Positions 6,366-13,081 of a stretch of 17,017 nt of DNA are shown here, piece after piece (positions within the stretch are counted from its first letter, which is position 1; every line of letters begins with the position of its first letter). The translations under genes were made by a program, and so were the position numbers. The stretch lies in the NCBI GenBank assembly GCA_947036475.1, contig CAMQRG010000026.1, positions 1-17,017 of the forward strand, read 5' to 3'. Source of the stretch: an uncultured Clostridia bacterium (GTDB lineage: Bacteria; Bacillota; Clostridia; Lachnospirales; Anaerotignaceae). The notes below the pieces were generated by a model. That model did no database searches, was not told the origin of the DNA, and saw only the letters and a list, made by a program, of their open reading frames with translations.

Positions 6366-8915
6366 ATGAAATATCAGGAAAAACAGAAACGGAAACGAGC
6401 GGCGGCGGCTGTGATTGCGGTACTGATTGTACTGGCGATGGTCGCGGGGCTGGTCACACCGTTTATCGCGTATGCCGCGCCCGCTGCGACGCAGACAGTT
6501 ACGATGACAAACGGCGGAACAACCGGAACAACACAGGCAACTCCTTCCACATGGCAGGAGAAAGAGTTTGGACAGGAGCAGTTTACGCTGGACGCGGCAG
6601 TCGGCTTTGACGGGGAATATATCGTCGGGAAAACCGCGCCCCTGAAGGGCATCATCACGAATAACGGTGCGCCGTTCCGCGGCGAATTGCAGGCAAAGGC
6701 GTATACCTTTGAGGATACCGGATGGTACGGTACGAAATCAGGGGCGGCGGAATATGCGATTTTTTATCAGGAACTGGAACTTTTGCAGGGTGCGTCCCAG
6801 AAAATAGACTTGGAGCTGAACATAGGGACGATTCAGCGGTTTTTGCAGATTACGCTGGTAGACGAAAACGGCCGAACGGTATTCCTGCAAAACGTAGACT
6901 TAAAGCCGAGGGAGCCGAACATGCTGGCAATCGGTGTTTTAAGCGAACGTCCGCAGGATATGCAGATTCTGGCGGGCATGATGCCGCCGAATACCAACGG
7001 AGCAGATGCGAAGTTCTATTATGGAACGTATTTTTTTGACGGGGAAGGCTTTCCTTCCAGCGCGGCATTGATGGAAAATTTCCGCATCATTGTGGCAGAC
7101 GGCATTGATTTCGCCGCTTTGACGCAGGCGCAAAGAGATGCCCTGAACGGCTGGGTCACAGGCGGCGGTATGCTGGTCATTGGCACAGGCGAAGCGGGCG
7201 CGCGCACGCTGGGCGGGCTGGAACTGACGACGGACGTACAGATTACAGGCACAACGGCGGGCAGCCTGCAGGGCACGCCGGTTACGCTGGCATCTCTGGA
7301 GGGCGACGGCGTGGAACCGCTCTGGCAGGAAAGCGGGGCAGTGCTGGCGTATCAGAAGAAGGAAGGCGGGGGCAGGATTATTCTGCCGGCTTTCAGCATT
7401 GCCACAACGCCTGTCGCGGCAATGGCGGAAACGCCCGCTATTCTCTGGAATATTTGCAGTATGGCGAACAACAGCTATCTGGGGCTGGACAATATGACAG
7501 ATGACCGCTATTACCGTTACAGTTCCATGAGTAATTTCCCGCCTCTGGGTACTGGAACTGTGAAATTCCTGCTGGGACTTCTGGCGGTTTATATTGTCAT
7601 TGTGGGCCCTGTGCTTTATCTGGTACTGAAAAAGCTGGATAAGCGCGAAAAGGGCTGGATTGCCGTACCGGCTCTGGCAGTTTTGTTCGTGGCGGCGGTT
7701 TTTGCGGTTTCCAGAACCAGCCTTTACGGAAACGGTATGCTGCGAATGGTTTCAAAGGTAGAACTTGCGGAGGGGGCTGACACTGCTGCGGCGGAAACAG
7801 ACATTTATTTGAAATCTGCTGATGCGGGCAGCCTGACATACAGTAATGAGGACAAGCTGAACATTTTCCCGCAAAAGGAGGACTATTACTATTATAACCT
7901 TGCGGCGGGCGATGTTAACTGCGGCTATAAAATGCTTTCCGGCAACAGGTCGGAAATTACGTTCTATGGAAACCAAAGCTGGCAGACGAACTACCTTTCC
8001 GCGAAAACTACGGTGCAGACCGGCGGTGCGCTGGAAAGTACGCTCCGGCTGGAGAACGGGCGGCTGAAAGGTACGGTTACGAACGGCACGAATTCAGGAT
8101 TTGTGGATACCATACTGAACGCGAATGGGACATGGCTGCGCATCGGGCAGATGCAGGCGGGCGAAACGCTGGAGATAGACCAGCCTGTGGATCCGGACAG
8201 CATAGGTCTGGGAAGCTATTCGACGTTTGAACGGCTGTTTTATGACGATTACAGCAGCAATACGCCGCCATTGCGGGAGCGTGTGAGCAGGGGCGAAATC
8301 AGCCGGGAGGAAGCCTTCCGCATCCGCAGTGAACAGCGTCTGCTGGAAAATCAGACGAATGTTTACGGCAGTGAAGGGCTCTCATCGGACGGCAGGCTGA
8401 AAATGGAATTTTATGCTTTCAGCGAAGCGCCGATTTGGGACAACACAGGAACAATCAACGGCAAGAAGCCGTTTGTCAGCGCGCTGACGCTCTACCACCA
8501 GACGTTTACTACGGAACTGGCAAAGCTGGAATCCTTTGACACGTCCTTTGCGATTCTGCCGGAGGCAGTGGAAACGGCGGAGCAGCATGAATGGAATACC
8601 CGCTATGGCGTTGAGTTTTTCTATTTGTATCATGATGGCGAAGCGGAATTTGTTTACGATGTTCCTGAAGGAATTGATTTGGAGCTGTTCCAGTTCAATG
8701 ACGAAACAAACAGGGACGCGGTGCGGGAAGGAACGCGGATTCTTAATGTTTCCACAGGAGAATGGGAGATTCTGCGCGTTACGGAATATACCGCTCCGGA
8801 AGATTATATTTCCGCTGACGGAAAGATACGGCTGAAGATGTTCCTGCGGGAGCATAACGACGTGCAGGTGCCGGGAATGAGAATGAAAGGAAGTGGTCTG
8901 CTTGCTGGAAATTAA
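6366..8915 (+). CDS. Exported membrane protein with predicted amidotransferase-like fold, first gene of the VWA/ABC operon
   Basis: An 849-aa protein I cannot name. It starts with a basic stretch and a hydrophobic segment (12-36) ending in AYA-AP, a likely signal peptide. Residues about 82-180 look like a beta-sandwich. Residues about 187-280 contain FRIIVADGIDFAALTQAQRDAL followed by NGWVTGGGMLVIGTG, the pattern of the non-catalytic class I glutamine-amidotransferase-like fold seen in GldG-type and Bat-linked proteins. Two membrane spans lie at about 398-422 and 430-449, and residues 450-849 form a large second outer domain rich in Tyr, Asn and Thr. Topology would be outside-in-outside. The start has AGGGGAGG four bases upstream. 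It overlaps the ABC ATPase start by 14 bases, which suggests a joint complex. Confidence 0.8.
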   Translation: MKYQEKQKRKRAAAAVIAVLIVLAMVAGLVTPFIAYAAPAATQTVTMTNGGTTGTTQATPSTWQEKEFGQEQFTLDAAVGFDGEYIVGKTAPLKGIITNNGAPFRGELQAKAYTFEDTGWYGTKSGAAEYAIFYQELELLQGASQKIDLELNIGTIQRFLQITLVDENGRTVFLQNVDLKPREPNMLAIGVLSERPQDMQILAGMMPPNTNGADAKFYYGTYFFDGEGFPSSAALMENFRIIVADGIDFAALTQAQRDALNGWVTGGGMLVIGTGEAGARTLGGLELTTDVQITGTTAGSLQGTPVTLASLEGDGVEPLWQESGAVLAYQKKEGGGRIILPAFSIATTPVAAMAETPAILWNICSMANNSYLGLDNMTDDRYYRYSSMSNFPPLGTGTVKFLLGLLAVYIVIVGPVLYLVLKKLDKREKGWIAVPALAVLFVAAVFAVSRTSLYGNGMLRMVSKVELAEGADTAAAETDIYLKSADAGSLTYSNEDKLNIFPQKEDYYYYNLAAGDVNCGYKMLSGNRSEITFYGNQSWQTNYLSAKTTVQTGGALESTLRLENGRLKGTVTNGTNSGFVDTILNANGTWLRIGQMQAGETLEIDQPVDPDSIGLGSYSTFERLFYDDYSSNTPPLRERVSRGEISREEAFRIRSEQRLLENQTNVYGSEGLSSDGRLKMEFYAFSEAPIWDNTGTINGKKPFVSALTLYHQTFTTELAKLESFDTSFAILPEAVETAEQHEWNTRYGVEFFYLYHDGEAEFVYDVPEGIDLELFQFNDETNRDAVREGTRILNVSTGEWEILRVTEYTAPEDYISADGKIRLKMFLREHNDVQVPGMRMKGSGLLAGN

Positions 8916-9828
8916 AGATTTAGTGAAACGCTACGGGAAATTTACGGCGGTCGACCATTTGAGCCTGAGCGTGCCGGAAGGGACGATATACGGTTTTGTC
9001 GGCCCCAATGGCGCGGGCAAGACAACGACCATGCGCATCATGGCGGGCCTGCTGACGGCAACGGAGGGCAGTGTGCTGATTGACGGGACAGACGCGACGA
9101 AAAACCCGAAAGCCCTGCGCGAAAGGATTGGCTACATGCCGGATTTCTTCGGGGTGTATGATAACCTGAAAGTAACGGAATACATGGATTTTTACGCCGG
9201 AACATATGGAATCCCCTATAAAGAACGCGGCGCCATGATTGACAATCTGCTGGAAATCGTAGACTTGACGCACAAAAAGGAGTTTTACGTGGATTCGCTT
9301 TCGCGCGGCATGAAGCAGAGGCTGTGCCTTGCCCGCAGCCTGATACACGACCCAAGCCTGCTGATACTGGACGAACCCGCATCAGGGCTTGACCCGCGGG
9401 CAAGGGTAGAGATGAAAGAAATCCTCAAGCAGCTGCAGACGATGGGAAAAACTATCGTAATCAGCTCGCATATCCTGCCGGAACTGGCGGAAATGTGTAC
9501 GGAGGTCGGCATAATCGACCATGGCAGGCTGGCGGCGGCGGGGTCTGTGCAGGAAATCATGCACAGGCTGACGCAGAAGCGCGTGATATATGTCCGCCCT
9601 GCTGCGGAAATGGAGAAAATGCTGCGCATATTGGAGGAACAGCCCGCTGTGCAGGGGCTTGTGGAAAACACGCTGGACGCGGAATTTGATTTCGATGGTA
9701 CGGACGAGGAACTTGCGGGCATTCTGAAACGGCTTGTTCTGGCAGATGTGCCGGTGCTGGCGTTCCGGGAAAAGGAAGGGAATCTGGAAGAAGTGTTTAT
9801 GCGGGTGACAGGAGGCGAAAGCGTATGA
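8902..9828 (+). CDS. ABC transporter ATP-binding protein (ABC-2 type)
   Basis: The ATPase half of an ABC-2 exporter, 308 aa from the chosen start. Visible are Walker A GPNGAGKTT (34-42), the signature loop LSRGM (133-137, in place of LSGGQ), Walker B LLILDEP (153-159) with D-loop SGLDP, and the switch histidine in SSHIL (190). At the Q-loop the protein reads YMPDFFG, so Asp stands where Gln is usual. Residues 215-308 form a C-terminal regulatory-type domain common in this subfamily. TTG 8902 is preferred over GTG 8893 because AAGGAAG at 8887-8893 is then eight bases away and the protein begins MLEIKDL like its relatives. It overlaps both neighbours, so it pairs with the next gene's permease. 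Confidence 0.92.
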   Translation: MLEIKDLVKRYGKFTAVDHLSLSVPEGTIYGFVGPNGAGKTTTMRIMAGLLTATEGSVLIDGTDATKNPKALRERIGYMPDFFGVYDNLKVTEYMDFYAGTYGIPYKERGAMIDNLLEIVDLTHKKEFYVDSLSRGMKQRLCLARSLIHDPSLLILDEPASGLDPRARVEMKEILKQLQTMGKTIVISSHILPELAEMCTEVGIIDHGRLAAAGSVQEIMHRLTQKRVIYVRPAAEMEKMLRILEEQPAVQGLVENTLDAEFDFDGTDEELAGILKRLVLADVPVLAFREKEGNLEEVFMRVTGGESV

Positions 9829-10766
9829 TGAATCCGGTTTTGCGGCGGGAGGCAGTTACGTCCCTCAGGGGCTGGAAAAATTTCGCCGTACTGACGTTTT
9901 ATCTTGGGGTAACGGCACTGGGCGCAGGTCTGGTGATTTACGCAGGCATGTTTGACGGCTGGGATTACAGCTTTGACCCACAGATTATGACGGTGCTGTA
10001 TGTTGTGCTTGCGGCGGTGCAGATGGCTTTGATAACGCTGACTGTGCCCGCGCTGACGGCGGGGAGCATCAGCGGGGAACGGGAGCGGCAGACGCTTGAC
10101 CTGCTTCTGGTAACGAAAATGTCGTCCTTTTCCATTGTATTGGGGAAACTGCTGGCATCGCTGGCGTTTATACTGCTTTTGATTGTGGGGACGCTGCCGG
10201 TGCTCTCGCTGGTGTTTTATTTCGGCGGAATAAAGATTTCGGCAGTCCTGCTGATGGTCTGCTTTATGCTGATGACTGCCCTGATGCTGGGGTCGATTTC
10301 GGTATTTTTCTCCTGCATATTCAAGCGGACGGTTGTTTCCATCATGCTGGTGTATATCATCATGGGCGTGCTTTGTCTGGGGACGATTCTTGCGGCTGTG
10401 CTGCCTTTTGCGGTACGGGAGTATAATGCGGTAAACATGAGAAACATGGAACCGGAATACTGGCGGATTGCGCTGACGCTTATCCCCAATCCGGGTGTGG
10501 CGTTTTTCTCGCTGGTGGACGGACAGCTTGGCAGCAATATCGTTACCAGAAATCTGCTTTCCATGCTGAACAGCAGAAACAGCACATTGAACTGGATTGT
10601 GGAAAATATCTGGCTGATGAACATGCTGTTTGATGCGGCTGTGACGGCATTGTTTATGGCTCTTTCCTGCCGCGCGATTAACCCTGTACGGGAACACAGA
10701 CATGGCGGTGCGGAAAGAAAGCCGAAGAAGGAACGGAAAAAAGGGAAAAAGAAAGAGGCTGTGTAA
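9825..10766 (+). CDS. ABC-2 type transporter permease
   Basis: A 313-aa membrane subunit with about six spans (near 20-41, 57-80, 104-133, 137-162, 169-195 and 262-282). The sequence SISGERERQTLDLLL at 81-95, after the second span, is the hallmark of ABC-2 permeases that work with ATPases like the upstream one. Its ATG overlaps the ATPase stop as ATGA, with AGGAGG at 9810-9815. The last 30 residues are strongly basic (RKPKKERKKGKKK), likely a cytoplasmic tail. The cargo is unknown; by its neighbours it could be an envelope component. Confidence 0.9.
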   Translation: MMNPVLRREAVTSLRGWKNFAVLTFYLGVTALGAGLVIYAGMFDGWDYSFDPQIMTVLYVVLAAVQMALITLTVPALTAGSISGERERQTLDLLLVTKMSSFSIVLGKLLASLAFILLLIVGTLPVLSLVFYFGGIKISAVLLMVCFMLMTALMLGSISVFFSCIFKRTVVSIMLVYIIMGVLCLGTILAAVLPFAVREYNAVNMRNMEPEYWRIALTLIPNPGVAFFSLVDGQLGSNIVTRNLLSMLNSRNSTLNWIVENIWLMNMLFDAAVTALFMALSCRAINPVREHRHGGAERKPKKERKKGKKKEAV

Positions 10767-12257
10767 ATGAAAGAGTTTTGCAAGGCATTGCTGCCCCTGC
10801 GGCGGAGGCTGACGCTGGAGGCTTTTCTGCGGTATTTCCTATGGTGCATGATAACGGCAAGCGGGTTCGCCCTTGCCGTATTCCTGCTGTCCGCTTTTGT
10901 GGTGCTGCCGGAACGGTTCCTTGCTGCGGGCGCGCTTTGGCTTACCGGATTTCTGGCGGCTTTGTGCATGGCTCTGTTCTGGAAACGCCCCGGCTGGAAA
11001 GCGGCCGCGGAGGCTGCGGACAGGCTCGGCGGCAGGGAGCGCATGATAACGACGCTGGAACTTCTTGCGCGGGACAGCCGGAACGAGATGGAGGAAATGG
11101 CTGTCAGGGACGGCATGAAAATGGCAAAGGAGCGGGATTTTGCAAAGGAATACCAGTTCCGTCCGCCGAAAAAGCCGTTTGTACTGCTCTGCCTTCTGCT
11201 TGTGCTGACGTTTGGCGCGGCGTTCCTGCCTTCCCCGAAGGAGGAAGGGCTTGAGGCATATACGCAGGCGGAGATTGCGCGGATTGAAAAGGTTTCCAAA
11301 GAGATTGAAAAGGAAGAAACGCTTGACAGTGAAGAACGGGCGGAATTCCGCAGACAGACGCAGGCTTTGACAAAGGAACTCAAAAAAGCGGTAACGAAAA
11401 AAGAGGCGGAGCAGGCGGTACAGAAGGCGCAGCAGGAGATGAAAAAGCTGGAAAAGAACAGCGTGCCGAAGGACCTGCGGGAAATGGCGAAGGGGCTGGA
11501 GCAGAACGAAATGACAAAAGAGCTGGCGGACGCTCTGAATCAGGCGGACAAAGAGGCGATTCAGGCAGCAATGCAGGCGTTGATGGAGCAGCTTGCGGGG
11601 CTTTCTGCGGAACAGCAGGCGGAACTTGCGGAAATGCTTGCACAGGCCGCAGGAGAACTGAGTGATGAGGAACTGCGGGAGGCTTTGGAAGCATTGGCGG
11701 AGGCATTGGAAAATGGCGCGAATCTGACGGCGGCAGGGGAACGGCTGACAGGCGCCGCGATGGCGCAGGCTGGGAAAAATGCTTCTCTGCGGGCGGCTCT
11801 GCAAAAAATGAACGGGCAGCTTGCGGCAGGACAGAATCAGGGGCAGAACCAAGGACAGGGGCAGGGACAGGGCCAAGGGCAAGGCAATGGACAGGGGCAA
11901 GGCCAAGGTCAGGGGCAAGGACAGGGACAGGGACAGGGTCAAGGTAATGGACAGGGCCAGGGGCAAGGCCAAGGTCAGGGGCAGGGGCGCGGCTTTGGGC
12001 ATCAGGAAACGGAACGTGTTTTCACACGCAATGCGGAAGGAAAAGCCGGATTTGACGCGAAAGTGGAAGGACAGGAAAATGAAGGCGGCCAGACCAGCAT
12101 GACGGAACACCGCACGATGGGCGAAGCAGGGGAGAGCCTGCCTTATGAACGGGTTTACCAGACTTACCGTAATGAGGCGATGAAAACGCTGGAAGAAGAA
12201 AACGTGCCGTATGGTATGCGCGAAATGGTGGCAGAGTATTTCTCTGCGCTGGAATAG
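10767..12257 (+). CDS. Membrane-anchored coiled-coil protein with Gly-Gln tract, DUF4175-like
   Basis: A 496-aa protein with two N-terminal spans (about 23-46 and 52-72), a third at 137-154, then a long charged Ala/Glu/Gln/Lys region (about 160-350) that should form a coiled coil. A pure Gly-Gln/Asn tract follows at 355-406. The C-terminal 80 residues look folded again and end in a PYERVYQTYRNEAMKTLEEE segment. Multi-span N-terminus, coiled coil and low-complexity GQ tract are the layout of DUF4175 proteins, which sit beside VWA/Bat genes in other phyla; membership here is by layout, not a search. The ATG follows the permease TAA with no gap, with AGAGG eight bases upstream. A structural or scaffold role is inferred. 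Confidence 0.75.
   Translation: MKEFCKALLPLRRRLTLEAFLRYFLWCMITASGFALAVFLLSAFVVLPERFLAAGALWLTGFLAALCMALFWKRPGWKAAAEAADRLGGRERMITTLELLARDSRNEMEEMAVRDGMKMAKERDFAKEYQFRPPKKPFVLLCLLLVLTFGAAFLPSPKEEGLEAYTQAEIARIEKVSKEIEKEETLDSEERAEFRRQTQALTKELKKAVTKKEAEQAVQKAQQEMKKLEKNSVPKDLREMAKGLEQNEMTKELADALNQADKEAIQAAMQALMEQLAGLSAEQQAELAEMLAQAAGELSDEELREALEALAEALENGANLTAAGERLTGAAMAQAGKNASLRAALQKMNGQLAAGQNQGQNQGQGQGQGQGQGNGQGQGQGQGQGQGQGQGQGNGQGQGQGQGQGQGRGFGHQETERVFTRNAEGKAGFDAKVEGQENEGGQTSMTEHRTMGEAGESLPYERVYQTYRNEAMKTLEEENVPYGMREMVAEYFSALE
11829..11984 (+). repeat. In-frame GGN-CAR hexamer repeat coding for Gly-Gln
   Basis: Fifty-two codons alternate Gly (or Asn) with Gln (or Asn), a 6-base period. Glycine codons vary freely (GGA, GGG, GGC, GGT) and glutamine uses both CAG and CAA. 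A higher-order unit is visible: a 24-base block beginning GGGGCAAGG and ending GGGGCA is identical at 11894-11917 and 11960-11983, 66 bases apart, each near a GGN-AAT interruption. This points to growth by segment duplication. Confidence 0.9.
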
Positions 12258-12269
12258 GGAGATGACAGC

Positions 12270-12719
12270 TTGAAAAAAAGGAAATTTGCAAATGCAGTTG
12301 TTCTGCTGATTCTGCTGTCGGCTGCGGGGTATGCATTTTTCGGCAGCCCGGCGGAGATATACCGCCGCAGAGCACTGCGGCAGGCAATGGCGGCAGTGGA
12401 GGGCGGAGAGGTTACGCTGAATGAAATTGTCCCGTTTGCATGGGATACAGTGTATACCTTTGAACCATATGCCAGCAGGGAAGAAATGGAGCAAATCATG
12501 GGCATTTCCGCAAAAGGGCTGGAGGAATCTGTCAGTGAAGGCATGATACAGCTTGCGTTTGTGAATGGAAGTCAGGTAGTCTGCGGTGTGTGTGGATATA
12601 TCTCCATGGAAGAGTATTCTGTGTCCTTTGATGAGAAAATCAACTTTGTGGACAATGTTGTTTTCAGGGCAAAACGAGACGCCGACGGGATTCTTTGGCT
12701 GACAGGGTTGCATGATTGA
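12270..12719 (+). CDS. Small membrane-anchored protein of unknown function
   Basis: A 149-aa protein with a basic start (KKRK), one hydrophobic segment (about 8-24) and a soluble domain outside the membrane. The domain carries NEIVPFAWDTVYTFEPY (51-67), followed by a predicted helix (REEMEQIMG) and beta strands. I believe this W-D-x-V-Y-x-F-x-P-Y pattern recurs in small exported proteins of Bacillota, but I know no function. It starts at TTG 12270, supported by AGGGAG at 12256-12261; ATG 12262 hits a stop after three codons. It lies 12 bases after the previous gene, within the operon. Confidence 0.75.
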   Translation: MKKRKFANAVVLLILLSAAGYAFFGSPAEIYRRRALRQAMAAVEGGEVTLNEIVPFAWDTVYTFEPYASREEMEQIMGISAKGLEESVSEGMIQLAFVNGSQVVCGVCGYISMEEYSVSFDEKINFVDNVVFRAKRDADGILWLTGLHD

Positions 12720-12726
12720 TTTCTTT

Positions 12727-12880
12727 TTTGCGGCAATCCGCCGCAGGGAGCGGCGGCAGACGGGTCAAGGGGTGAAACCCCTTGCAGGTGTCTGAGGGCA
12801 GAGCCCTCAGGGTCTTCAATCAAATCTTTTCCTGTAAAAGAGTGTTTTAATGCGCTTTGCTTTTGGGCTTTTTGGCACTG
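12727..12880 (+). repeat. Tandem duplication, copy 1 (decayed)
   Basis: This stretch is repeated at 12923-13081 with a constant 196-base offset over most of its length. It holds a TGCGGC/GCCGCA hairpin, the double-hairpin repeat, and the first bases of the BatA-like gene (ATGCGCTTTGC, later GGCTTTTTGGCACTG). The hairpin part is almost identical between copies. The part between hairpins and start codon has diverged, and copy 1 is five bases shorter within the gene start. Confidence 0.85.
12762..12812 (+). repeat. Double-hairpin intergenic repeat, copy B
   Basis: CAAGGGG/CCCCTTG (12766-12772, 12778-12784; loop TGAAA), the linker CAGGTGT, then CTGAGGGC/GCCCTCAG (12792-12799, 12803-12810; loop AGA). 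It has the same order and spacing as copy C, and as copy A read on the other strand. Confidence 0.8.
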
Positions 12881-12888
12881 TTTCGTAA
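12850..12888 (+). pseudogene. Broken duplicate of the BatA-like gene start
   Basis: From ATG 12850 the reading is MRFAFGLFGTVS and then TAA. The real gene at 13046 begins MRFASPLGFLALLAV. Both share ATGCGCTTTGC and GGCTTTTTGGCACTG, but this copy is five bases shorter between them, which shifts the frame and brings the early stop. It is a leftover of the tandem duplication and codes for nothing useful. It supports ATG 13046 as the true start of the intact gene. Confidence 0.75.
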
Positions 12889-12922
12889 ATGGAAGCAGGG
12901 AAGTCTGTGGCGTCTGCGGATA

Positions 12923-13081
12923 TTTGCGGCAATCTGCCGCAGGGAGCAGCGGCAGACAGGTCAAGGGGTGAAACCCCTTGCGGGTGTCTGAGGGCAGAGC
13001 CCTCAGGGGTTAAAGGTTTTATTTTACATAGAAATGAGTGGTTTTATGCGCTTTGCGTCGCCATTAGGCTTTTTGGCACTG
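12923..13081 (+). repeat. Tandem duplication, copy 2 (intact, runs into the BatA-like gene)
   Basis: Partner of 12727-12880. In this copy TCTGCCGC and GCGGCAGA can form a perfect 8-bp stem that competes with the TGCGGC/GCCGCA hairpin; in copy 1 the same stem has one mismatch. The last 36 bases are the 5' end of the BatA-like gene. With copy 1 it fills the 326-base gap between two operon genes. I see no clear promoter or T-run terminator in this gap. Confidence 0.85.
12958..13008 (+). repeat. Double-hairpin intergenic repeat, copy C
   Basis: CAAGGGG/CCCCTTG (12962-12968, 12974-12980) and CTGAGGGC/GCCCTCAG (12988-12995, 12999-13006), identical in both stems to copy B. The linker differs by one base (CGGGTGT for CAGGTGT). 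Confidence 0.8.

Noticed and set aside
9285..10703. A 472-codon minus-strand open frame over the ABC genes
   Set aside because: It is antisense to two well-recognised ABC genes and has no domain pattern of its own.
11829..11984. GQ repeat considered as a non-coding minisatellite
   Set aside because: It has a strict 3-base frame, with synonymous variation and open sequence on both sides of the tract, so it is part of the protein.
10839..12713. A 624-codon minus-strand open frame across two operon genes
   Set aside because: Its composition (runs of Leu, Pro, Ser, His, Arg) mirrors the coiled coil and GQ tract. The plus-strand genes have proper starts and spacing.
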